Shown in pieces: positions 17,926 through 26,316 of a DNA stretch of 54,743 nt. Each line of letters starts with the position of its first letter. Within the stretch, counting starts at the first letter, position 1. The notes beneath the pieces are model-generated. The model ran no database searches. It was not told the origin of the DNA and saw only the letters and a list, made by a program, of their open reading frames with translations. The DNA comes from Paenibacillus silvestris. GTDB lineage: Bacteria > Bacillota > Bacilli > Paenibacillales > NBRC-103111. A program made the translations under genes and the position numbers. Location of the stretch: positions 286 through 55,028 of the forward strand of contig NZ_WTUZ01000001.1 in NCBI RefSeq assembly GCF_009882985.1, written 5' to 3'.

Positions 17926-19458
17926 ATGCCAAACAACACGGAACAAGCTGCGCTGAAGCCGAACATTATCTTTTTCATGACGGATCAGCAGCGCTGGGAT
18001 TGTATCGGTAGGTATAATTCGCATATCCATACACCGAACATTGATAAACTGACGGCACAGGGAATTACGTACAGCCAGGCGGTATGTCAGGCACCAATGT
18101 GCGTGCCAAGCCGCACATCTATGATGTTCGGCTATTACCCCTCGCAGCTCGGTGTGCGAACCAATCACGGGGGCTTGTACGATGAAGACAAGCTGCCGAG
18201 CGATCCGCTTCCGGAATTGATGCGTCAAGCAGGGTATCAGACCGCAGGTTTCGGGAAAACTCATTGGAATCATGGCGTGAAGAATCCAGTTCCTTCTACA
18301 CGCGGCTTCGAAGTACGAGCTGTCGGGCTGTCCCGTGACAGTGGACATTATGAGGATGGCGCTGTCATGATGGGGGATGCCGAGCCGGAGGGGCTTGCTG
18401 CTTATTATGAAGAAACGAAAGACTATGGTGGCGGCGAAGAGAATTCCAAAGGTTATCTCGGCTGTACGAGTCAAGTACCGACGCCTTGGCACCGTGACGG
18501 ATGGGTGGCCGAGCAATGTTTGAAATTCATCGATGAGGGGCTGGATGAGTCGCGGCCGCTGTTTCTGTATCTTTCCTTCTTGAAACCGCATGCCGGCTTC
18601 AATGTGCCGAAGGAATTCGAGGAGCTGTACGATATTAACGAGATCCCGGATATCGCACAGCCGCCATGGGAGCTTGAGCAAGGTACGCATCTGGCAGCGA
18701 CCGATGCGGTTAATGAGAGCAGCCAGATCAACTATTGGGAGAAGCGGCATGTATGGGAAACCATGACGCCGGAGGAGCGCAAGCGGACAACGCTTCGTTA
18801 TTGGGCGAATTGCTCGTGGCTTGACGATTACTTGGGCAAGGCGCTGGAGAAGCTGGAGCAGCAAGGGCGGCTAGACAATGCCTTGATCGTCTTCGTCTCC
18901 GACCATGGCGAGATGCTAGGCGAGAGACAACACCGCTTCAGCAAATATTGTTTGTATGAGAGCAGTGTCCGTGTACCGATGATCCTGGCCGGAAGCTATT
19001 TGCCGCAAGGGAAACAGGGTACGGTGGACGACCGCCCGGCCGAGCTCGTAGACCTCGTGCCGACCTTATCCAAGGCAGCGGGATTGCCGGTCAATCCGCA
19101 GCTGCCCGGGCTTGATCTGCTGGGAGAGACGCAGCGTCTTGGGACCTTCTGCGAATTTCATGGCAAAGGAGCGGAACCGCATCATTCGGCTCCTGCGTTG
19201 ATGTGGAGAAAACAGGATTATAAACTGATCATGTATATGCCTGGCAAGCTCGGAGAGGCTATTGGCCGAATCGGCGAGTTTCAAGGCGAGCTGTACGATC
19301 TAGCAGCGGATCCTAACGAATGGCATAATGTGTATGCGGATGAGAATTATGCGAGGGTCCGTGAACGCATGACGGGGGAGCTTCTGATGCATTTGGCATG
19401 CGTCTGGTCCCGCGGCCCGGTCTTTTATGACCGGCATGGGCTTGCGGCGATGGAATAA
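17926..19458 (+). CDS. Type I sulfatase (Cys-type, formylglycine-dependent)
   Basis: 510 aa. N-terminal metal motif NIIFFMTDQQRWDCIG. Sulfatase signature C-x-P-S-R at CVPSRTSMM, with Cys59 the residue converted to formylglycine. Second metal site FVSDHGEMLGERQ (about residues 324-336). There is no signal peptide, so it acts in the cytosol, consistent with the adjacent intracellular rhamnosidase. It needs a formylglycine-generating enzyme or anSME, which is not encoded in the window. It may instead be a phosphonate or sulfo-ester hydrolase of the same fold, but the Cys signature favours a true sulfatase. The SD AAGGAGAG overlaps the end of the upstream gene. Confidence 0.88.
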   Translation: MPNNTEQAALKPNIIFFMTDQQRWDCIGRYNSHIHTPNIDKLTAQGITYSQAVCQAPMCVPSRTSMMFGYYPSQLGVRTNHGGLYDEDKLPSDPLPELMRQAGYQTAGFGKTHWNHGVKNPVPSTRGFEVRAVGLSRDSGHYEDGAVMMGDAEPEGLAAYYEETKDYGGGEENSKGYLGCTSQVPTPWHRDGWVAEQCLKFIDEGLDESRPLFLYLSFLKPHAGFNVPKEFEELYDINEIPDIAQPPWELEQGTHLAATDAVNESSQINYWEKRHVWETMTPEERKRTTLRYWANCSWLDDYLGKALEKLEQQGRLDNALIVFVSDHGEMLGERQHRFSKYCLYESSVRVPMILAGSYLPQGKQGTVDDRPAELVDLVPTLSKAAGLPVNPQLPGLDLLGETQRLGTFCEFHGKGAEPHHSAPALMWRKQDYKLIMYMPGKLGEAIGRIGEFQGELYDLAADPNEWHNVYADENYARVRERMTGELLMHLACVWSRGPVFYDRHGLAAME

Positions 19459-19463
19459 AAATG

Positions 19464-19510
19464 AAGGGGCAGCCCAAGTGTCATTACTGACCATGGGCTG
19501 CCCCTTTTTT
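19464..19510 (+). terminator. Terminator of the GH106-sulfatase operon
   Basis: A 13-bp perfect stem, AAGGGGCAGCCCA (19464-19476) with TGGGCTGCCCCTT (19494-19506), continues into a T run. Confidence 0.93.
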
Positions 19511-19594
19511 GACAGTTAAGAATTTATATGTGTTTGAGTATGCATGAACTTACTCCTTAATTCGTAGGCGGGGCGGACGTCTGAGTCAAGCTCA

Positions 19595-19775
19595 TTGGAT
19601 AAATTCCAACGAGTGTACGAATTTAGATGCCTAAATGGCCAGTTGATTGGAAAAAATCCAACAAAGCTATGAATTTTGGCGGGAATTAGTGTCTTTTAGC
19701 CACTTCTGTTGGATTTCATCCAATCAAAAGTAGAATGAATACTTCTGTATGGTGTTTTTATTGGATTTCATCCAA
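19595..19775. repeat. Four 15-bp TTGGA-type palindromes at regular spacing
   Basis: Perfect or near-perfect inverted repeats TTGGATAAATTCCAA (19595), TTGGAAAAAATCCAA (19647), TTGGATTTCATCCAA (19709) and TTGGATTTCATCCAA (19761). Start-to-start distances are 52, 62 and 52 bp. Spacer sequences are not conserved overall, though the last two share an ACTTCTGT flank. They sit in a 700-bp gene-poor gap. Confidence 0.85.
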
Positions 19776-19868
19776 TTGGAACAGAAGCCCAGGTCAAAGT
19801 GCCGCTGTAACGCTGTTTTTAACTAACATGGGGGGATTAGTTTCCGGTAGAAGTTAGGAGTTGAATTC

Positions 19869-19943
19869 ATGGACTTCCGTCCGAATTTGCTGCCCTTTTT
19901 ACAGTATTTGTATGGCGCCAGACCTGCGTCTCCTCTCCCTTAA
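19869..19943 (+). CDS. Candidate 24-aa small protein
   Basis: ATG with SD TTAGGAG about eight bases upstream. 24 codons encode a peptide rich in Leu, Pro and aromatics (core NLLPFLQYLYG, ending ARPASPLP). The TAA stop overlaps the first bases of an intrinsic terminator, giving a complete SD-ORF-terminator unit. No homologue is known to me. It could be a short regulatory or signalling peptide, a leader ORF, or chance. Confidence 0.4.
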   Translation: MDFRPNLLPFLQYLYGARPASPLP

Positions 19944-19970
19944 CCGTCAGGATTTTCCTGGCGGTTTTTC
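19942..19970 (+). terminator. Rho-independent terminator
   Basis: The stem ACCGTCAGGA (19943-19952) pairs with TCCTGGCGGT, one G-T pair, loop TTT, followed by five T residues. It follows the 24-codon ORF and isolates the set B promoter region. Confidence 0.85.
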
Positions 19971-20021
19971 TTGTGCATAATAGAACGAAAATCCCTGTTG
20001 TGGCGCGCTTTTCCTTCTTTT

Positions 20022-20132
20022 GCACAAGATTGTCTCAACCGGCAAAATAGTCTCAGCTTCCGTTCCGGTTGCGACAAAATTGCCTTCCTCCCGGGCAATA
20101 TTGTCTGATTGTAAAGGGCTGGCTTTTATTCT
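20022..20132 (+). promoter_or_regulatory. Promoter/operator of the set B importer operon (shared motif, copy U3)
   Basis: Four direct motif copies with consensus CAAaATtGTCT at 20025, 20043, 20075 and 20096. They are followed by GATTG, TAAAGGG (20112) and, 15 bp on, TATTCT (20127), the same 15-bp step seen at 14538-14553. The last two copies are 21 bp apart, the spacing typical of AraC-family half-sites. Confidence 0.55.
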
Positions 20133-20179
20133 AAGTTGTTAATCATACGAGAAAAAAATTAGAAAGGGGAATGGAGAGG

Positions 20180-21148
20180 ATGGCATTCGCACAACCAGAA
20201 TCTACGTCATCTCACAAATCAGTGAAATCCCGAGAACGGCATAAGAGAGGCATTCTAAAGGATCTAAGGCGCGACAGGTATTTATATTTGCTGGGCCTGC
20301 CAGGCGCATTGTTTTTTCTAATATTCAAATTTGCTCCGATGTGGGGCGTGGTCATTTCATTTCAGAACTTCTCGCCGTTTGCCGGCATAACCGGTAGTGA
20401 ATGGGTGGGATTCGAGCACTTCCAACGATTTTTCACCAATCCAGATTTCATGCTGCTTTTCCGTAATACGATGGCCATTAATCTATTGAACCTTGTGCTC
20501 TTTTTTCCGCTGCCCATTATACTTTCATTGCTCCTGAATGAGCTTCGCAGCGTAGTGTATCAGCGGGTCATTCAATCGATCGTCTACATGCCGCATTTCT
20601 TGTCATGGGTCATCATCTCTGGTTTGACATTCCTCATGTTTGCCAAAGGCGAAGGCTTGGTCAACAAAATGCTGGAAGGACTGGGCTTAGCTAGAATTGA
20701 TTTTCTAACGAATCCAGATACGTTCTGGGGCATGCTTACCTTGCAGTCGATCTGGAAGGAATGCGGTTGGGGAACTATTTTGTTTCTGGCCGCGATGGCA
20801 AGCATTGATCCTGGGGTTTATGAAGCAGCGAAAATTGACGGGGCAAGTAGACTTCGCCAAATGTGGCATATTACACTCCCGGCGATCCGCAACGTGATCA
20901 TCACACTGCTCATTTTGCGCCTCGGCCATATGCTCGATGTAGGCTTTGAGCAAGTATTCCTGATGTACAACGGCGCTGTATCTCATGTGGCTGAAGTATT
21001 CGATACCTATGTGTACCGGGTCGGTATTCAACAAGGCGAGTTTAGCTATAGTACCGCTGCTGGTTTGTTCAAATCGATTGTAGGCCTAGTATTAGTTGTA
21101 GTGGCAAACTGGATTTCGAAAAAAATGGGCGAAGAAGGGGTTTATTAA
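20180..21148 (+). CDS. lplB: ABC sugar permease, LplB type (set B)
   Basis: 322 aa, six predicted membrane segments starting at about residue 40 (YLLGLPGALFFLIFKFAPMW). EAA loop YEAAKIDGASRLRQMWHITLP near residue 218. The start is taken as ATG 20180 with AAAGGGG ten bases before; an ATG at 20171 would be one base from the SD. It pairs with the 21203 permease. The first 30 residues are basic and cytosolic. Confidence 0.9.
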   Translation: MAFAQPESTSSHKSVKSRERHKRGILKDLRRDRYLYLLGLPGALFFLIFKFAPMWGVVISFQNFSPFAGITGSEWVGFEHFQRFFTNPDFMLLFRNTMAINLLNLVLFFPLPIILSLLLNELRSVVYQRVIQSIVYMPHFLSWVIISGLTFLMFAKGEGLVNKMLEGLGLARIDFLTNPDTFWGMLTLQSIWKECGWGTILFLAAMASIDPGVYEAAKIDGASRLRQMWHITLPAIRNVIITLLILRLGHMLDVGFEQVFLMYNGAVSHVAEVFDTYVYRVGIQQGEFSYSTAAGLFKSIVGLVLVVVANWISKKMGEEGVY

Positions 21149-21202
21149 CGTCCATAACTAGGAAGAGACATGGCTATAGCAATGTCCTTAGGAGGGAATT
21201 AT

Positions 21203-22069
21203 ATGAAAGTAGGACTGGGCAACCGATTGTTTAACCTTGGTAATATCGTATTGCTGGGTGTGGTCGGTATCATCACCTTTTTCCCGCTGTATTATGTGTT
21301 TGTCGTTTCTTTTACGGATCCCACGGAATATTTGAAGGAAAGCTTCGTGCTTTTTCCCAAGACGTGGTCGCTTGAATCGTATAAATTTCTGATGGCGACA
21401 GGCGCTTTTCCGAAATCAATTGGTGTAAGCGCCTACGTGACCCTTGTCGGTACGGCACTCAGCTTGGTTGTCACCGCTTCACTCGCGTATACGCTGTCCA
21501 GAAAAAGGCTTCGCGGCAGACGATTCGCCCTGATCGCAATTCTAATTACCATCCTATTCAATCCTGGTATGATCCCGAATTATATGCTGGTGCGAGAATT
21601 GCACCTCATTGACAGCCTCTGGTCGCTCATTTTACCGGCACTTGCGAGCGGTTGGAACGTCATCTTGATGAAGGGCTTTTTCGATAGTATCCCTGCCGAG
21701 CTGGAGGAATCCGCTTCGATGGATGGGTGCAACGATTTGTCGACCTTTTTCCGAATTATCCTGCCGTTGTCGCTGCCTTCGCTGGCTGCCTTCGGATTGT
21801 TTTATGCGGTCGCTTACTGGAACCAGTTCTTTAATGCTCTGATTTATATTAACGATGCCAGCAAATGGCCGCTTCAAGTTATGCTGCAAAACATATTGCT
21901 CAATGCGAATAACACGGATCTGCGGATGGACGTTTCTACGGTTCCTCCTCCGTCTGAAACATTAAAAATGGCTGCGGTTATCGTAGCGACGGTTCCCATT
22001 TTGTTGGTCTATCCTTTCTTGCAAAAGCATTTTGCCAAAGGTGCCATGGTAGGCTCAGTTAAGGGGTAA
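21203..22069 (+). CDS. lplC: ABC sugar permease, LplC/YtcP type (set B)
   Basis: 288 aa. EAA loop ELEESASMDGCNDLSTFFRI, family tail AMVGSVKG. The start at 21203 follows TTAGGAGGGAATT; an upstream ATG (21170) lacks an SD. It is co-transcribed with the LplB-type gene ending 54 bp earlier. Confidence 0.92.
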   Translation: MKVGLGNRLFNLGNIVLLGVVGIITFFPLYYVFVVSFTDPTEYLKESFVLFPKTWSLESYKFLMATGAFPKSIGVSAYVTLVGTALSLVVTASLAYTLSRKRLRGRRFALIAILITILFNPGMIPNYMLVRELHLIDSLWSLILPALASGWNVILMKGFFDSIPAELEESASMDGCNDLSTFFRIILPLSLPSLAAFGLFYAVAYWNQFFNALIYINDASKWPLQVMLQNILLNANNTDLRMDVSTVPPPSETLKMAAVIVATVPILLVYPFLQKHFAKGAMVGSVKG

Positions 22070-22143
22070 CGGCCCGAAGGGGAAGGGATTCCAGTTCAAG
22101 ATGTCGAATCGTGTAGAAAATTAGTTATTGGAAGGTGAGCATC

Positions 22144-24507
22144 TTGACTGGAATTGGGTCTGCGTTACTCAGCTATTTTCAAAAATATAAATATAACAAT
22201 CGGTTTTTCTGGAAGAGTCTTGCCATGATTCTCATTATGGCCAGCATTCCGGGGCTCATTACCGGTCTCAGTATTTATGGAATCGCCACGAACAACGTGG
22301 AGGAAGAGCTCCAGGGACTTCATCAGAATCAGATTAGCAACCGCGCTGCGAATATCGACGATCAGCTGGCCTTTCTCGAAATGACGGTATCGCATTGGGC
22401 GTTCGACTCCAAGTTTGACGATAAGCTGAAGTCGCTTAACTTTGCTTATAATTACGAGACGGTTCAGGATATGTACCGGACTCTGTTGTCGCTTGAGAGT
22501 TCACATCCTTTTCTGCAGAAGGTAGAGCTGTTTCTGGACAAGCCGCGTCCACTGGTTTTTACAACGGAACGGTACAAATTTCTTAGTGATCAGACGGATA
22601 TCGAGCGTTACGAGACCCTGCTTAAACATGATAAGTCGATGTTCTGGACTTTTCCGAAGCTTGAAGGAACGAACCAACTGGGACTTACGATAGTTAATAA
22701 AATTCCCGGCGACAGCACCGAACCCTTCGGTGCTCTTGTTGCCACACTCAATCAGGAAAACTTGTTAAAAGTGCTGAAAACGCTAACTCCTTATGATGAG
22801 GGGGTTACGATGCTGTTCAATGAAGAGGCCAACTGGAATTTATCGAGCAGCACCGGGCCGGATGGAGCGGAACTCGATCAAGCGCTCAAACAGGCCTACA
22901 TGAAGCATCAAGCGGAGTTAGGGGAAGCAGCGGTGAACGACGCGAAGCCTGAATCCTTGTTATTTGATTATCAGAAGGTTTCATACTCTGTCTCTTATGG
23001 TCATTTTAACCGAATGGGCCAAAAGTGGGTGTATATCTCCGCAGCCCCGCTATCGTCAATTACTGCTCCGGTCGTCTCCATTTCCAAGTGGATATTGATT
23101 ATTAGCTTCTCCAGTCTGCTCATTGCGCTTCTGCTTTCTTGGTTCGTGTCCCGCCGAATCTATCATCCCGTACAGCGTCTGCTGACACTGCTGTCTGGTG
23201 ACAAGAGTGATGAGGTGAAGGACGAATTCGCCATGATCGAGAAGCACTGGCAGCATATGTCCAAGGAAACGGAGACGATGAGGCACAAACTTGAAGAGCA
23301 AATGCCGCTTCTGCGGGAGGGCTTTTTCCTGCAGCTGGCGCAGGGCTACTTGATTTCTCTGCAAGAGAGTGACCTGAAGGAGCGAATGAAGCGATATGGC
23401 TGGGAAACGGAGGAACGTCAATTTGTAGCGCTTGTAGTTCAATTGACGGGTTTCGCCAACCTCGAAGGAAGGTTCTCGCAGGGCGATGAAAGTCTCGTGA
23501 CGTACGCGGCCTCCAACATTATCGATGAGTTGTTCAAAAGCCAATATGAGCAAGCGGAAATCATGAATTTCCACAACTTCTCGATTGGGGTCCTGCTATC
23601 CTTTCCCATCTCTCACCCGCATACTTGGCTAGAAGATGATTTGGAGCAGGTGTGTCAAGACATCATCCTAGCGATCAACCGAATTCTGAAAATGCAGGTT
23701 ACGATATCGGTCAGCAAATGGGTTCACAACGTGAAACAAATTCCACATTTGTTCGAGGAAGTGAAGCAAGCGTTGGTATATCGAGATCTGCTCGACGAGA
23801 ATCAGATTATTAAGACGGAGCAGCTTTCCAAGCTCAATGTCTTTAAGGAAACCGGCTATCCGTTCACCTTGGATAAAGAAGTAATTCACGCTATTCGCAA
23901 CGGTCAAGAGTCTGACGCTGTCGATTTGATCGGTCAATTTATGAAGGAGTTGGCGGCGAACGGCTCGACAGAATTCATGCTTCAGCAAGGCATGCTGCAG
24001 CTCTTAGGCAGCATTCGGTATGCGTCCTTGCAATCAGGGATGAATCCCGTGCAGTTGTTCGGCAGCGTGAACTTGTTCGAGCAGCTCGCGCAAATTAAAG
24101 AGCCTGAGCAAATGCTCAAGTGGTTTCAGCACAAAGTGATTGCGGTCTTCGTGCAGGAGATGATCTCGCGGCAGGATTACCACTTCAAGCAGATCATCGA
24201 GCAGGTGATCGTTCACTTGCGTGAGCAATACATGACGCCATTGTCGCTCGAATCGTGCGCGGATTTATTCGGCACAAGTCCATATACGTTAAGCAGGGCC
24301 TTCAAACAGATAACAGGGATTAATTTTATCGATTTCTTGACGAATATCCGGATTAGCAGTGCCAAGTCATTGCTCATCGAAACGGACATGAAGATTAATG
24401 AAGTCGCTGATGCTATTGGCTATCAACACAGTTATTTCAATCGACTTTTCAAAAAGTATGAAGGGATCACACCAAGTCAATTTCGCGAGTTAAACCGCAC
24501 AGAATAA
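22144..24507 (+). CDS. Membrane-anchored AraC-type regulator (set B)
   Basis: 787 aa. TM1 at about residues 22-48 (SLAMILIMASIPGLITGLSI) and TM2 at about 315-336 (WILIISFSSLLIALLLSWFV), with an extracellular sensor of some 265 residues between. A HAMP-like RRIYHPVQRLL stretch follows. The AraC domain occupies the last 100 residues (LESCADLFGTSPYTLSRAFK and EVADAIGYQHSYFNRLFKK). The start is probably TTG 22144 after GAAGGTGAG; GTG 22135 overlaps that SD. It is embedded between the permeases and the binding protein of its own importer, so expression is likely autoregulatory. Confidence 0.9.
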   Translation: MTGIGSALLSYFQKYKYNNRFFWKSLAMILIMASIPGLITGLSIYGIATNNVEEELQGLHQNQISNRAANIDDQLAFLEMTVSHWAFDSKFDDKLKSLNFAYNYETVQDMYRTLLSLESSHPFLQKVELFLDKPRPLVFTTERYKFLSDQTDIERYETLLKHDKSMFWTFPKLEGTNQLGLTIVNKIPGDSTEPFGALVATLNQENLLKVLKTLTPYDEGVTMLFNEEANWNLSSSTGPDGAELDQALKQAYMKHQAELGEAAVNDAKPESLLFDYQKVSYSVSYGHFNRMGQKWVYISAAPLSSITAPVVSISKWILIISFSSLLIALLLSWFVSRRIYHPVQRLLTLLSGDKSDEVKDEFAMIEKHWQHMSKETETMRHKLEEQMPLLREGFFLQLAQGYLISLQESDLKERMKRYGWETEERQFVALVVQLTGFANLEGRFSQGDESLVTYAASNIIDELFKSQYEQAEIMNFHNFSIGVLLSFPISHPHTWLEDDLEQVCQDIILAINRILKMQVTISVSKWVHNVKQIPHLFEEVKQALVYRDLLDENQIIKTEQLSKLNVFKETGYPFTLDKEVIHAIRNGQESDAVDLIGQFMKELAANGSTEFMLQQGMLQLLGSIRYASLQSGMNPVQLFGSVNLFEQLAQIKEPEQMLKWFQHKVIAVFVQEMISRQDYHFKQIIEQVIVHLREQYMTPLSLESCADLFGTSPYTLSRAFKQITGINFIDFLTNIRISSAKSLLIETDMKINEVADAIGYQHSYFNRLFKKYEGITPSQFRELNRTE

Positions 24508-24541
24508 GGGGTTTCGGCTTTCATGCATCGATGTGCAAGCT

Positions 24542-24617
24542 GCAAGATAGTCTTACATGTGCGGAAATGGGGGTACAAAAAAGTCTGATTGTCGATCAAA
24601 GTGGAATGTACTATTGT
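24542..24617 (+). promoter_or_regulatory. Promoter/operator before the set B binding protein (shared motif, copy U2)
   Basis: CAAGATAGTCT (24543) and CAAAAAAGTCT (24576) lie 33 bp apart, then GATTG, CAAAGTG (24597) and, 15 bp on, TATTGT (24612). TTGTCG (24589-24594) gives a 17-bp spacer. It matches copy U1 at 14485-14558 closely in both sequence and spacing. Confidence 0.55.
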
Positions 24618-24678
24618 CTACCTTGTGCTCTGTTAAGGCGTTCGATACACAGAAGTTCATAACAAGGGAGGATCTCAA

Positions 24679-26238
24679 ATGAATGTGAGAAAAAACAAAA
24701 AAGTTGTCTTGGGCTCGATGATCATGATGCTGGCACTATCTAGTGTCGTGGCTGCATGCGGTAACAAAGCGGATACAGGAAACAGCGCCGCTGGAGGAAC
24801 GGAGGCACCACTAGAGGTTAACATCATGACGATTTTGCTTACGCCGTCTCCGGCAGCAGATGATAACAAAATCAAACAGGCTATTGAAAAAGCGACAAAC
24901 TCCAAAATGAAAATTCAATGGGTGTCCGGTAACAACTACACAGATAAGTTGAATGTGACATTGGCGTCCGGTGATATTCCCGATTTGATCACGATTAACG
25001 ATCCGTTTACGTCTGTTTTCCGTAATTCCGTAACGCAAGGCGCTTTCTGGGATTTGACCCCTTACATCAAAGATTATCCGAACCTGAGTTCCAAAGTTTC
25101 CAAAACGGCTTGGGATCTGACGAAAATGCAGGATGGCAAAAACTACGGTATTCCGCGTCCCCGCCCAGCTGAAGCCGATTCCTTCTTCATTATTCGCAAG
25201 GATTGGCTTGACAACCTGGGGATGCAGGTGCCAACAACAACCGACGAGCTGTACAGTGTTATGAAAGCCTTTGCGGAGAAAGATCCGGATAAAAACGGCA
25301 AGAACGATACAACGGGACTTGCTGCCTTCATGACGCCTCCGGCAGATATGGGAACGCTCGCGATGATTGAGAACAGCTTCACAGGCGCGAACGTGAAAAA
25401 CGATAAGTGGAAGCTGGTTGACGGCAAAATCGTGAACACCGCGCTGCTGCCTGAGACTCGCAGTTCCATTGAGTACTTGACTAAGATGTACAAAGATAAG
25501 CTGCTGCCGGAAGATTTTGCATCCTACAAGCTGTCACAGGCAGCGGATCTGTTCAACGGCAATAAAGCAGGCATTATTATGGATAAAGCAGGCACGATGA
25601 ACGATCACTACGAATTGTTGAAAAAAATCGATCCGAACATGAAGCCAACGGATTTCTATCCGCTCACCAATTTGAATGGATATAACCCGAAGGGTCCTGG
25701 CTTCTCCGGTATGGTTTCTATCCCGAAATCCGTGCCTGAAGCGAAAATGAAACGCATCTTGAAAATGGTCGATACGTGGATGAATGATGATGTCTTCGCC
25801 ATTCAGCAATACGGCATTGAAGGTGTGGATTACACGGTCAAAGATGGTCAAAAAGTGATCAACACTGAGCAATTGGCCAAAGATAACGGTCCTGACTTTA
25901 ACCAAATTGTCTATGTAGCAGATCCCTATGCGAGCTCTACGAAGGTATATTTCCCGAAAGAAGCGAACGATCTGTTTATGAAGATCCAAGATGATCGTGC
26001 CAAAACAAGCGTAGCCGATATCAGTATCGGTCTGTACTCGCCAACAGCGCAAAAGCTGCTGCCTGAGTTTGAGAAAAAAGTACAAGATTTGAAAACAAAA
26101 ATCATCTTGGGCCGTGAGCCGATTACCGCATGGGATGATTTTGTTGCAAAAGCCAAAACAGATGCAGACTTGGCGAAAATGAGCCAAGAAATGACGGAAG
26201 CATACCAGAAACGCAGTGGCGGCGCAGCAGCAAAATAA
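24679..26238 (+). CDS. Extracellular solute-binding lipoprotein (set B)
   Basis: 519 aa with a Lys-rich signal peptide and lipobox ending LSSVVAAC (lipid Cys27), then the Ser/Gly/Ala-rich linker usual in Gram-positive lipoproteins. Class-1 sugar-binding fold similar to the other two binding proteins of the window (IIRKDWLDNLGMQVPTTTDELY). The ATG follows AAGGGAGG. It is separated from the upstream AraC gene by 171 bp carrying its own promoter-like motif, so it can be expressed in excess of the permeases. Confidence 0.92.
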   Translation: MNVRKNKKVVLGSMIMMLALSSVVAACGNKADTGNSAAGGTEAPLEVNIMTILLTPSPAADDNKIKQAIEKATNSKMKIQWVSGNNYTDKLNVTLASGDIPDLITINDPFTSVFRNSVTQGAFWDLTPYIKDYPNLSSKVSKTAWDLTKMQDGKNYGIPRPRPAEADSFFIIRKDWLDNLGMQVPTTTDELYSVMKAFAEKDPDKNGKNDTTGLAAFMTPPADMGTLAMIENSFTGANVKNDKWKLVDGKIVNTALLPETRSSIEYLTKMYKDKLLPEDFASYKLSQAADLFNGNKAGIIMDKAGTMNDHYELLKKIDPNMKPTDFYPLTNLNGYNPKGPGFSGMVSIPKSVPEAKMKRILKMVDTWMNDDVFAIQQYGIEGVDYTVKDGQKVINTEQLAKDNGPDFNQIVYVADPYASSTKVYFPKEANDLFMKIQDDRAKTSVADISIGLYSPTAQKLLPEFEKKVQDLKTKIILGREPITAWDDFVAKAKTDADLAKMSQEMTEAYQKRSGGAAAK

Positions 26239-26262
26239 GATCAAGTGCATGTTGAATTTAGC

Positions 26263-26289
26263 AAGGGGCGGAGCGACTCTGCCCCTTTA
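26263..26289 (+). terminator. Hairpin between the binding protein and GH105 (weak terminator/attenuator)
   Basis: AAGGGGC with GAG (26263-26273) pairs with CTC plus GCCCCTT (26277-26287), one G-T pair, loop CGA. The following TATT is a poor T tract, so partial read-through into GH105 is expected. Confidence 0.65.
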
Positions 26290-26316
26290 TTCATTGGGAT
26301 GGGAGAGGAAGAGATC

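Noticed and set aside
17926..19458. Alkaline phosphatase or phosphopentomutase instead of sulfatase
   Set aside because: The same superfamily, but the C-x-P-S-R formylglycine signature at Cys59 is specific to sulfatases and close relatives.
19595..19775. Possible CRISPR array
   Set aside because: Units are 15-bp palindromes with irregular spacing, only four copies, unlike CRISPR repeats; no cas genes nearby.
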